Origin: Flavobacterium acetivorans
Lineage (GTDB): Bacteria > Bacteroidota > Bacteroidia > Flavobacteriales > Flavobacteriaceae
Reading direction: 5' to 3'
Assembly: GCF_020911885.1 (NCBI RefSeq)
Contig: NZ_CP087132.1
Location: 930,001 to 994,000, forward strand
Length of the DNA stretch: 64,000 nucleotides
Part shown: one piece after another, positions 7,452 to 14,835 of the stretch
How the letters are laid out: every line of letters starts with the position of its first letter
How positions within the stretch are numbered: position 1 is the first letter of the stretch
Translations under genes and position numbers: made by a program
The notes under the pieces: generated by a model
The model's input: only the letters and a program-made list of their open reading frames with translations
What the model was told of the DNA's origin: nothing
Databases searched by the model: none

Positions 7452-8435
7452 TTATTGTTCAGTTTCAGGAGTTTCGTCCTCTTTAGTTTCTATCGGAATA
7501 ATAGTTTCCTGTTTAGGTTTTACTTTTTTGATTCCTTTTCTCATGGATTCTCCAACCAAGTTGCTTGCCGTGAAACTGGCCACCATATTATTCAACATAT
7601 CACTTCCGGCTTGTGGAGAATTAGGTAACAAGATTAAGTTAGAATTAGTGTCGGCTCCAATGGCTTGTAAAGTATCATAATGTTGAGTAACTACAATTAG
7701 TGCTGAAGCTTCCTGAGAGTTGATACCAACTTTGTTCAAAACATCTACACTTTCTACTAAACCTCTGGCAATTTCTCTTCTTTGATCTGCAATACCTTGT
7801 CCTTGTAAACGTTTACTTTCTGCTTCTGCTTTGGCTTTGGCTACAATTCTGATTCTTGATGCTTCAGCTTCAAATTCAGCAACCGTTTTTTCTCTATCGG
7901 CAGCATTTATTCTGTTCATTGCATTTTTTACTTGAATATCTGGGTCAATATCAGTTACCAAAGTGTTGATAATGGTATACCCATAAGTGGTCATGGCTTC
8001 ATTCAATTCTCTTTTTACGGCAATGGCAATATCATCTTTTCTTTCAAAAACATCATCGAGTTTCAATTTAGGAACTTCGGCACGAACCACGTCAAATACA
8101 TAAGAGGTAATTTGATCGTGTGGATATTCTAACTTATAAAATGCATCGTAAACGGTTTCTTTTACAACCATAAATTGAACCGAAACTTTTAGTTTTACAA
8201 AGACGTTATCTTTGGTTTTAGTTTCAATAATAACATCTAATTGTTGAATCTTAAGATTTACACGTCCAGCAATTCTGTCTATCAATGGAATTTTTAATTG
8301 TAGTCCTGATTGTCTTATACTCAAAAATTTTCCAAAGCGTTCTATAACAACTGAGGTTTGCTGTTTCACTGTAAAAAAGGAAGACAGGAAAATAAATAAT
8401 CCAAAAACTAGAAGGAAAATCAATGTAATGTTCAT
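7452..8435 (-). CDS. SPFH/band-7 membrane protein (stomatin/QmcA-like)
   Basis: A 327-residue membrane-anchored scaffold protein of the SPFH superfamily. One N-terminal membrane helix (ITLIFLLVFGLFIFLSSFF) is followed by the band-7 domain (QQTSVVIERFGKF, then LKIPLIDRI) and an Ala/Glu-rich coiled coil (AADREKTVAEFEAEASRIR, then AKAEAESKRLQGQGIADQRR). The tail is acidic and Pro/Glu-rich. Such proteins form large oligomers in membrane microdomains and often associate with proteases; no NfeD partner is adjacent. It is divergent from a barrel protein across a 76-base spacer holding a 12-bp tandem repeat. Confidence 0.88.
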   Translation of the reverse strand: MNITLIFLLVFGLFIFLSSFFTVKQQTSVVIERFGKFLSIRQSGLQLKIPLIDRIAGRVNLKIQQLDVIIETKTKDNVFVKLKVSVQFMVVKETVYDAFYKLEYPHDQITSYVFDVVRAEVPKLKLDDVFERKDDIAIAVKRELNEAMTTYGYTIINTLVTDIDPDIQVKNAMNRINAADREKTVAEFEAEASRIRIVAKAKAEAESKRLQGQGIADQRREIARGLVESVDVLNKVGINSQEASALIVVTQHYDTLQAIGADTNSNLILLPNSPQAGSDMLNNMVASFTASNLVGESMRKGIKKVKPKQETIIPIETKEDETPETEQ

Positions 8436-8446
8436 AATATATTTAA

Positions 8447-8469
8447 TTTAGGTGTAATTTTAGGTGTAA
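8447..8469. repeat. 12-bp direct tandem repeat in a divergent promoter region
   Basis: TTTAGGTGTAA occurs at 8447-8457 and 8459-8469, a 12-base period of about one helical turn, between the divergent SPFH and barrel genes. This could be an operator, but no regulator is adjacent. TAACTTTA at about 8478 may be the -7 element of the plus-strand gene. Confidence 0.4.
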
Positions 8470-8511
8470 ATTACAAATAACTTTAGGTTTTTCCTACTTA
8501 AATCTGTTTAT

Positions 8512-9153
8512 ATGAAAAAAGCGGTCTTAATTTCAGTTATTGCATTGATTTCTTTTACAGTTTCAGCTCAATATGGTTATAGGGATTCCAATAGAATTGG
8601 GATAACTGTAGGGGTGAATCAGTTTAGTATGAACACTGCTAATTTTACAACGAATTCTGAGATGGGATGGAATGCCGGACTTTCGGTAAGAGGGAATTTC
8701 TATGATAATTGGGATATGGTTTATGCATTGCAGTTTAGTGAGAATAATTTTTCTGTCGCCACAAGAAATTTACTTTTGATGAATGAGGATGTAATGTATA
8801 AATTGCCTTCTGCTCAAATCTCATTGCAGTTGAGTTATATCTTGATTGAAGATCATTTGAGTATTGAGCTGGGTCCGATTGTCCAGGTGAACGGAAAATT
8901 TAAAATTAACTCTGATAATCAAAATAATATTATCTCAGGGACAACTTTGTTAGCCAAAGATATTGTCGATATTTCTAAATTTAATTTTTATCCAACTGTT
9001 GGAGTCACAGCAGGAGTGAAGCATTTTAGGATAAATGTTTCCTATCAATATGGTGTTAATAATATGCTGGGAAATCTAAACAATAAAAACCTTGGCGTTA
9101 ATTTCAAAGGAAATCCGGGAATTATGAACGGAAATGTTATTATTTATTTATAA
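8512..9153 (+). CDS. Outer-membrane beta-barrel protein
   Basis: Exported protein of 213 residues with a signal peptide (MKKAVLISVIALISFTVSAQ). The mature part alternates hydrophobic and polar residues in amphipathic strands with Tyr/Asn turns (WNAGLSVRGNFYDNWDMVYALQF, IGITVGVNQFS), as in small eight-stranded PorT/OmpW-like barrels. The final residue pattern IYL, with terminal hydrophobics, also fits outer-membrane insertion. Function is unknown. It ends at a bidirectional terminator shared with gltX. Confidence 0.75.
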   Translation: MKKAVLISVIALISFTVSAQYGYRDSNRIGITVGVNQFSMNTANFTTNSEMGWNAGLSVRGNFYDNWDMVYALQFSENNFSVATRNLLLMNEDVMYKLPSAQISLQLSYILIEDHLSIELGPIVQVNGKFKINSDNQNNIISGTTLLAKDIVDISKFNFYPTVGVTAGVKHFRINVSYQYGVNNMLGNLNNKNLGVNFKGNPGIMNGNVIIYL

Positions 9154-9183
9154 AAAAAGGCTCCTAAATTTAGGAGCCTTTTA
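9154..9183. terminator. Bidirectional terminator between barrel gene and gltX
   Basis: A near-perfect palindrome (AAAAGGCTCCTAAA / TTTAGGAGCCTTTT) with A- and T-tracts on the two sides sits between two converging stop codons. Confidence 0.9.
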
Positions 9184-9186
9184 GTA

Positions 9187-10692
9187 TTATAATGTTTCAA
9201 TTGCTTTTTGAAGTCTTTTGATCGTTTCTTCTTTTCCAATGAGTTCCACGATATCAAATAGGTGAGGACCTTTTAAGGCTCCCACTAAACTTAAGCGGAA
9301 AGGTTGCATTACTTTTCCCATCCCAATTTCATTTTTGCTCATCCAATCTTTTACCAATGTTTCAATATTAGCCGAAGTAAAATCGGTTATTTCTTCAATG
9401 ACTGAAATCAATTCTTGCATTAAAGCCGGTGTTTCTGCTTTCCAGTTTTTAGATGCTTTTTCATCATAAGATGTTGGAGCCACAAAAAAGAAATCACTCA
9501 AATCCCAAAATTCAGAAACAAAATGAGCGCGTTCTTTTATCAATGAAGCGATTCTCACAACATCAAATTTTGAAATCTCAATTCCTTTTTCTTCTAAAAT
9601 AGGGGAGAAGGCTTTCGCCAAATTTTCATCTTTTTGCTTAATTAAATATTGGTGATTGAACCATTTGTTTTTTTCCGGATCAAATTTAGCACCGGCTTTA
9701 TGTACTCTGTTTAAATCAAAAGCTGCTACTAATTCTTCCAAAGAATACAATTCTTTGTCGGTACCGTCATTCCAACCCAATAAGGCCAAGAAGTTAACAA
9801 CTGCTTCAGGAAAAAATCCTTTTTCTCTGTAACCGGATGATATTCCTTCTTCGGTTTTCCATTCTAAAGGAAATACTGGAAATCCCAGTTTATCGCCATC
9901 ACGTTTTGATAATTTACCATTTCCAATTGGTTTTAAAATTAATGGTAAATGTGCAAATTGGGGTGCTTCCCAACCAAAAGCTCTGTACAATAAAACGTGT
10001 AATGGCATTGATGGCAACCATTCTTCACCACGAATTACATGAGTTGTTTCCATTAAATGATCATCAACAATATTGGCTAAATGGTATGTTGGCATTCCAT
10101 CGCTTTTAAACAAAACTTTATCGTCTAATAAGCCAGTTTCAAACTTAACATCACCACGAATGATATCTTGTAAATGTAAGGTTTCGTTAACCGGAGTTTT
10201 GAAACGAATAACATAATGTTCTCCGTTTGCAATTCTCTGTACCGTTTCTTCAGCAGAAATAACTAAGGAAGTGTCTAGTTTTTCTCTGTTAGTATGATTG
10301 TAAATAAATGTTTTTCCTTGCTCTTCTTGTGCTTTTCTTGCAGCATCTAAAGCTTCGGCAGTATCAAATGCATAATAGGCCCAATCGGAACTTATTAATT
10401 GGTCAGCATATTCTTTGTACAAATGTTTTCTTTCGCTTTGACGGTAAGGACCAAATTTTTCATTTTTCCCAATGGTTTCATCAGGAGCAATTCCTAACCA
10501 TTCTAAAGCTTCCATGATATAAGCTTCGGCACCATGTACAAAACGATTTTGATCTGTATCTTCAATTCTTAGATAGAAAGTTCCACCATTTTTTTTGGCA
10601 AACAGATAATTAAATAATGCGGTACGAACCCCGCCAATATGTAAAGGTCCGGTTGGACTTGGTGCAAAACGCACTCGTACTTGCTTTGACAT
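9187..10692 (-). CDS. gltX: Glutamyl-tRNA synthetase
   Basis: Class I synthetase of 501 residues that charges tRNA-Glu. The N-terminus RVRFAPSPTGPLHIGGVR carries the HIGH motif and KLSKRDGDKLG the KMSKS motif. GLLDDKVLFKSDGMPTYHLA is the typical active-site stretch of bacterial GluRS, and the C-terminal all-helical anticodon-binding domain is present. With glnS in the window, the two enzymes are separate and each should be discriminating. A promoter element TATATTTG lies at 10710-10717. Confidence 0.97.
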   Translation of the reverse strand: MSKQVRVRFAPSPTGPLHIGGVRTALFNYLFAKKNGGTFYLRIEDTDQNRFVHGAEAYIMEALEWLGIAPDETIGKNEKFGPYRQSERKHLYKEYADQLISSDWAYYAFDTAEALDAARKAQEEQGKTFIYNHTNREKLDTSLVISAEETVQRIANGEHYVIRFKTPVNETLHLQDIIRGDVKFETGLLDDKVLFKSDGMPTYHLANIVDDHLMETTHVIRGEEWLPSMPLHVLLYRAFGWEAPQFAHLPLILKPIGNGKLSKRDGDKLGFPVFPLEWKTEEGISSGYREKGFFPEAVVNFLALLGWNDGTDKELYSLEELVAAFDLNRVHKAGAKFDPEKNKWFNHQYLIKQKDENLAKAFSPILEEKGIEISKFDVVRIASLIKERAHFVSEFWDLSDFFFVAPTSYDEKASKNWKAETPALMQELISVIEEITDFTSANIETLVKDWMSKNEIGMGKVMQPFRLSLVGALKGPHLFDIVELIGKEETIKRLQKAIETL

Positions 10693-10709
10693 TGTAGTAA
10701 ATTTTAATG

Positions 10710-10717
10710 CAAATATA
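10710..10717 (-). promoter_or_regulatory. Promoter -7 element of gltX
   Basis: On the minus strand TATATTTG matches TAnnTTTG, 17 bases before the gltX ATG. No well-spaced -33 TTTG is evident. Confidence 0.5.
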
Positions 10718-10861
10718 CGTTTTCAATGCGTGAATTAGAAAATTTGAGAAAGAGATGAAACAGAATTAATGTTTTAACTTTACGATGGGCATCTTTTCTA
10801 AGTACTGCATTGGCAAATTATTTCATTAAAATTATTACTTTTATTGGTTATATAATCTTAA

Positions 10862-13800
10862 TTGAAAATTTTGAGTCATTCCAATTTTATTTATCAAAAG
10901 TTAGAAGCTTTTATCAGGAAGTTTTATATCAATGAATTGATACGAGGAATTGTTTTCTTTATCGGTTTAGGGCTGTTGTATTTCTTGTTTACGCTTTTTA
11001 TCGAATATTTTCTTTGGTTGAAACCAATGGGAAGAACTTTTCTTTTTTGGATTTTCATTGGGGTAGAAGTTTTTCTTTTTCTTCGATTTATTTTGTTTCC
11101 AATATTCAAATTATTCAAACTTCAAAAAGGATTAGATTACAATCAAGCCTCAACAATTATTGGAAATCATTTTGTAGAAGTAAATGATAAATTGACTAAT
11201 TATCTTCAATTAGCAAATGCAGACTATCATCAAAATTCTGAATTATTGATGGCTTCAATTGAACAAAAAGCGAATGGTTTGCAACCAATTCCTTTTGGCA
11301 ATGCGATTAATTTTAGGGAAAACAGGAAATATTTTCCTTTAGCGGTGCTTCCTATTTTGGTTTTTATTTTCTTTTATTTATCGGGAAACAATGCTGTGAT
11401 TTCTCAGAGTTTAAATAGGGTAATGCATTTTAATGTGGCGTTTAATCCTCCGGCGCCTTTTGAATTTGTGGTGTTGAATTCTGATTTGCAAACAGAACAG
11501 AACAAAGATTTCATTCTTAGAATTAAAACCGTTGGAAAAATAGTTCCTGATAATGCGATGATATTTATAGATGATGAAAGCTACTTTTTGGAAAGTGTTT
11601 CTCCTGGGGAATTTCAGTTTAAAATTTCCAAACCAGCCGTGAATGTTTCTTTTCATTTAAAAGCGAATTCGGTTTCATCTAATGAGTTTGAGTTAAAAGT
11701 TATTAGAGTTCCGTCGATTGCTAATTTTGAAATGCTTTTGAATTTCCCTTCTTATCTAAACAGAAAACCAGAAGTTTTAAAAGGAACTGGTAATGCAGTT
11801 ATTCCAGAAGGAACCAGCGTGACTTGGAAAATGGATACCGAAGCGACTCAAAAAGTAGATTGGTCTAATGAAATTGCTCATTTTCCTTTTGCCAAAGCAG
11901 GAAACAGCTTTACTTTATCAAAAAAGATAGTTAATAGTACTGAATATCAAATTTTTACTTCAAATAATAAGGTCGAAAAGTATGAAAAGTTGAATTATCA
12001 GCTTACCGTGGTCAAAGATCAGTTTCCCTCGATCAATGTAAGCAAAGCACCGGACAGTTTAAAGGTAGCAAGCAATTATGTTGTGGGTCAAATTGCCGAT
12101 GATTATGGTTTATCTCAACTTCAGATTGTGTATTATGAAAACAATAAACCTGAGACTGCCAAACGTGGAACAATTGCAATTAAGAAAGCTGCATTCGATC
12201 AATTTGTGTTTTCATTTCCTTCAAATCTTCCCGTGATTCAAGGTGTTTCTTATGATTATTTTTTTGAGGTTTTTGACAATGATGCGCTTCATAATTTTAA
12301 AAGTACAAAATCGGTTGTATTTTCCAATAGAATTTCTACTGATGAAGAGAATGCTGATTTAGTTTTAAAACAGCAAAATGATAATATTAACGGATTAGAA
12401 AAGTCTTTAAAAAATCAAAACAAGCAAATTTCAGATATTGATAAATTGCAAAGAACAGGAAAAGAAAAGGAGCAATTTGAATTTAAAGACCAACAAAAAG
12501 TCAATGATTTTATCCAACGCCAAAAACAACAGGATGAGATGATGAAGGAATTTGCAAAAAAAATGAAAGGCAATTTAGATAAATTCAAAGCTGATCAAAA
12601 AGATGAATTGAAAGAAGCATTACAGAAACGCCTTGAAAATGCAGATAAGGATTTAGAAAAAAACAAGAAACTTTTAGATGAACTTAAAGATTTAAACGAT
12701 AAAATTCAGAATGAAGATTTGCTTAATAAGTTAGATAAATTTAAACAAAACAGTAAAAATCAAACTAAGAATTTACAGCAATTGGTTGAGCTTACCAAGA
12801 AGTATTATGTAGAAAAGAAAGCGGAACAGCTTGCGGATAAACTGGACAAACTTTCAGATAAGCAGGATAAATTATCTAATTCAGAGAAGGAAAATAAAGT
12901 GGATAAACAGAAAGAAATCAATTCAGATTTTAATAAAATTAAAGAGGAGTTAGAGAATTTAGATAAAGACAATAAGGAATTAAAATCACCATTGGATTTG
13001 CCTAAAGATCCAGCTATGGAGAAAAGCATTGATGATGATTTAAAGAATGCAACCGATGAACTTCAAAAGGAAAATGCTGCGAAGGCTAAACCAAAACAAA
13101 AGAATGCTTCCAAAAGTATGAAGTCTATGTCGATGAAAATGACACAAAGTATGGAAGCGAATGAAAAGGAGCAAATGGAAGAGGACGTTAAAATGTTGAG
13201 ACAGATTTTAGATAATTTATTAGCCTTTTCTTTATCGCAAGAAGATGTCATGGGTCAATTTAAAAGTCTAAAATCCGGTTCACCTGCATTTAATAAATAC
13301 ATTAAACAACAGCAAAATTTGAAACAGCAGTTCAAACATGTTGATGATAGTTTATTTTCAATGTCTTTGCGTAACCCTAAAATTGCAGAAGATGTGATCA
13401 AGGAAATTGGAAACGTGCATTACAATATTGATAAATCACTGGAATCTTTATCCGATTCTCAAATTCCAAAAGGGATTTCTCACCAACAGTATTCGGTTGC
13501 TTCTGCTAATAAGCTAGGAGATTTTTTAAGTGAATTGCTTAATAATATGAAAAATTCATTATCAGGAATGGGAAAAGGAAAGCCGAAACCTGGAAGCGGT
13601 TCAAAAATGCAATTGCCTGATATCATTAAAAAACAAGAAGCTCTTGGTGATAAGATGAAAGAGGGCATGAGTAAAAGTCAAAAACCGGGGGAGGGTGCTA
13701 AAACCGGAAAGTCAGGAAAACAAAATGGAGAAGATGGGGAAGGAGATGCTCAAGCATTAATGGAGATATTTAAAGAGCAGCAGCAATTGAGGGAAGCTTT

Positions 13801-14149
13801 GGAGAAAGAATTGAATAAACAAGGTTTGGGTTCTATTGGACAAAGTGCTTTGGATAAAATGAAGCAATTAGAAAAACAACTTTTAAATAAAGGTTTTAAT
13901 AACGAAACGATACAAAGGATTGTTAATATTAAACAAGAATTATTAAAATTGGATACTGCTGTAAAGGAGCAAGGGGAAGATAATAAGCGGGAATCATTTA
14001 CCAATAAAAAGGAATTTAATAATCAATCTAAAGGCTTACCAGACGCTTTATTAGATTATTTGAATAGCATAGAAATATTAAACAGACAATCATTACCTTT
14101 GCGCTCCAATTTTAACCATAAGGTTCAAGAATATTTTAATAAAAAATGA
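10862..14149 (+). CDS. DUF4175 family membrane protein with long coiled coil
   Basis: A 1095-residue protein of the Bacteroidota DUF4175 family. Two membrane helices lie near the N-terminus (about 28-48 and 55-76) and a third around 155-172. An Ig-like beta region spans about 190-470, then a very long Lys/Glu/Gln-rich helical region (about 480-1060, including KQQDEMMKEFAKKMKGN). The start is TTG at 10862: an in-frame TAA lies directly upstream and no ATG is near; TTG at 10871 is the alternative. Its stop overlaps the ybeY ATG (ATGA), so the two are translationally coupled. Function is unknown; the topology suggests a periplasmic structural or envelope role. Confidence 0.8.
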   Translation: MKILSHSNFIYQKLEAFIRKFYINELIRGIVFFIGLGLLYFLFTLFIEYFLWLKPMGRTFLFWIFIGVEVFLFLRFILFPIFKLFKLQKGLDYNQASTIIGNHFVEVNDKLTNYLQLANADYHQNSELLMASIEQKANGLQPIPFGNAINFRENRKYFPLAVLPILVFIFFYLSGNNAVISQSLNRVMHFNVAFNPPAPFEFVVLNSDLQTEQNKDFILRIKTVGKIVPDNAMIFIDDESYFLESVSPGEFQFKISKPAVNVSFHLKANSVSSNEFELKVIRVPSIANFEMLLNFPSYLNRKPEVLKGTGNAVIPEGTSVTWKMDTEATQKVDWSNEIAHFPFAKAGNSFTLSKKIVNSTEYQIFTSNNKVEKYEKLNYQLTVVKDQFPSINVSKAPDSLKVASNYVVGQIADDYGLSQLQIVYYENNKPETAKRGTIAIKKAAFDQFVFSFPSNLPVIQGVSYDYFFEVFDNDALHNFKSTKSVVFSNRISTDEENADLVLKQQNDNINGLEKSLKNQNKQISDIDKLQRTGKEKEQFEFKDQQKVNDFIQRQKQQDEMMKEFAKKMKGNLDKFKADQKDELKEALQKRLENADKDLEKNKKLLDELKDLNDKIQNEDLLNKLDKFKQNSKNQTKNLQQLVELTKKYYVEKKAEQLADKLDKLSDKQDKLSNSEKENKVDKQKEINSDFNKIKEELENLDKDNKELKSPLDLPKDPAMEKSIDDDLKNATDELQKENAAKAKPKQKNASKSMKSMSMKMTQSMEANEKEQMEEDVKMLRQILDNLLAFSLSQEDVMGQFKSLKSGSPAFNKYIKQQQNLKQQFKHVDDSLFSMSLRNPKIAEDVIKEIGNVHYNIDKSLESLSDSQIPKGISHQQYSVASANKLGDFLSELLNNMKNSLSGMGKGKPKPGSGSKMQLPDIIKKQEALGDKMKEGMSKSQKPGEGAKTGKSGKQNGEDGEGDAQALMEIFKEQQQLREALEKELNKQGLGSIGQSALDKMKQLEKQLLNKGFNNETIQRIVNIKQELLKLDTAVKEQGEDNKRESFTNKKEFNNQSKGLPDALLDYLNSIEILNRQSLPLRSNFNHKVQEYFNKK

Positions 14150-14562
14150 TCAATTTTAATTACGAAAACGAGTTTACTTTAGAGAACGAAGAGGCAATTG
14201 CGAAATGGTTATCTGATGTGATTGTATCCGAGAATAAGAAAGAAGGGGAAATAAATTATATTTTTTGCGATGATGAATATCTGCACAAGATTAATTTAGA
14301 ATACCTGAATCATGATACATTGACGGATATTATCAGTTTTGATTACACAATTGGAAATGAATTACACGGCGATGTTTTTGTTTCTGTTGAACGTGTTCAA
14401 GATAATGCTATCGATTTTAATGTTCCTTTCGAGGTCGAATTAAGAAGAGTTTTGGTTCACGGTATCTTGCATTATTGCGGATACAAAGATAAAGGTGAGA
14501 AAGAAGAATTGATGATGCGAGCCAAAGAAGATGAAAAACTTGCGATGTTTCACGTGGAATAA
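14146..14562 (+). CDS. ybeY: Endoribonuclease YbeY (rRNA maturation)
   Basis: Metal-dependent RNase involved in 16S rRNA 3'-end processing and ribosome quality control. At 138 residues it is near the usual length. The metal motif region is VHGILHYCGYKDKGEKEE: the first two His of H-x3-H-x5-H are present, but the third position is Asp. I believe this variant is common in Bacteroidota, so it need not mean loss of activity. The gene overlaps the DUF4175 stop by 4 bases. Its last codons (Met-Phe-His-Val-Glu-stop) are also a parS site, so coding and centromere sequence are superimposed. Confidence 0.93.
   Translation: MINFNYENEFTLENEEAIAKWLSDVIVSENKKEGEINYIFCDDEYLHKINLEYLNHDTLTDIISFDYTIGNELHGDVFVSVERVQDNAIDFNVPFEVELRRVLVHGILHYCGYKDKGEKEELMMRAKEDEKLAMFHVE
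14546..14561 (-). promoter_or_regulatory. parS: parS-like site 1 (inside the ybeY stop region)
   Basis: TGTTTCACGTGGAATA is the reverse complement of the ParB-binding consensus TGTTNCACGTGAAACA with one mismatch. It lies over the last five codons and stop of ybeY. Confidence 0.75.
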
Positions 14563-14592
14563 TAATTAAACTACTTCTTTAAAATCAAAAAA

Positions 14593-14608
14593 TGTTTCAC
14601 GTGGAACG
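14593..14608 (-). promoter_or_regulatory. parS: parS site 2
   Basis: TGTTTCACGTGGAACG differs from the reverse-complemented parS consensus only at the last base. It lies in the ybeY-mnmG spacer. Confidence 0.85.
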
Positions 14609-14638
14609 ATTTTTGATTTCTGTTCGAAGTTAGTTAAG

Positions 14639-14654
14639 TGTTCCACGTGAAACA
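14639..14654 (+). promoter_or_regulatory. parS: parS site 3 (perfect)
   Basis: TGTTCCACGTGAAACA matches the bacterial parS consensus TGTTNCACGTGAAACA exactly. ParB dimers load at such centromere sites to direct origin segregation. Confidence 0.92.
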
Positions 14655-14683
14655 AAATAATAGAATAGTATGTTGTGTTGTAA

Positions 14684-14699
14684 TGTTTCACGTGGAACG
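14684..14699 (-). promoter_or_regulatory. parS: parS site 4
   Basis: TGTTTCACGTGGAACG is identical to site 2, 91 bases further on. Confidence 0.85.
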
Positions 14700-14732
14700 T
14701 TTGGTTTTTTTTAGAAATGCTCTGGTAAATAA

Positions 14733-14748
14733 TGTTTCGAAAGAAACA
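14733..14748. promoter_or_regulatory. Degenerate parS-like palindrome
   Basis: TGTTTCGAAAGAAACA keeps both outer half-sites (TGTTTC and GAAACA) of parS but has lost the central ACGT. It may be a decayed site; ParB binding is doubtful. Confidence 0.4.
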
Positions 14749-14800
14749 ACAAATTAATTTAGATTTTAAGAGTAGAACGCAGTTTCGATCTTTGAATCTA

Positions 14801-14819
14801 ACTCCCGAGAATCGGGAGT
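14801..14819 (+). other. Hairpin in the mnmG leader
   Basis: ACTCCCGA and TCGGGAGT are perfect complements around a GAA loop, ending 16 bases before the mnmG ATG. There is no T-tract, so it is probably an RNA structure in the leader rather than a terminator. Confidence 0.5.
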
Positions 14820-14835
14820 AAAATCATAAAAGAAA

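Noticed and set aside
14146..14562. Inactive YbeY because the third metal-binding His is Asp
   Set aside because: I believe the variant is usual in Bacteroidota, and the rest of the protein is intact.
14563..14835. The replication origin itself (oriC)
   Set aside because: parS sites mark proximity only. There is no dnaA gene, no cluster of DnaA boxes that I can see, and GC skew could not be computed.
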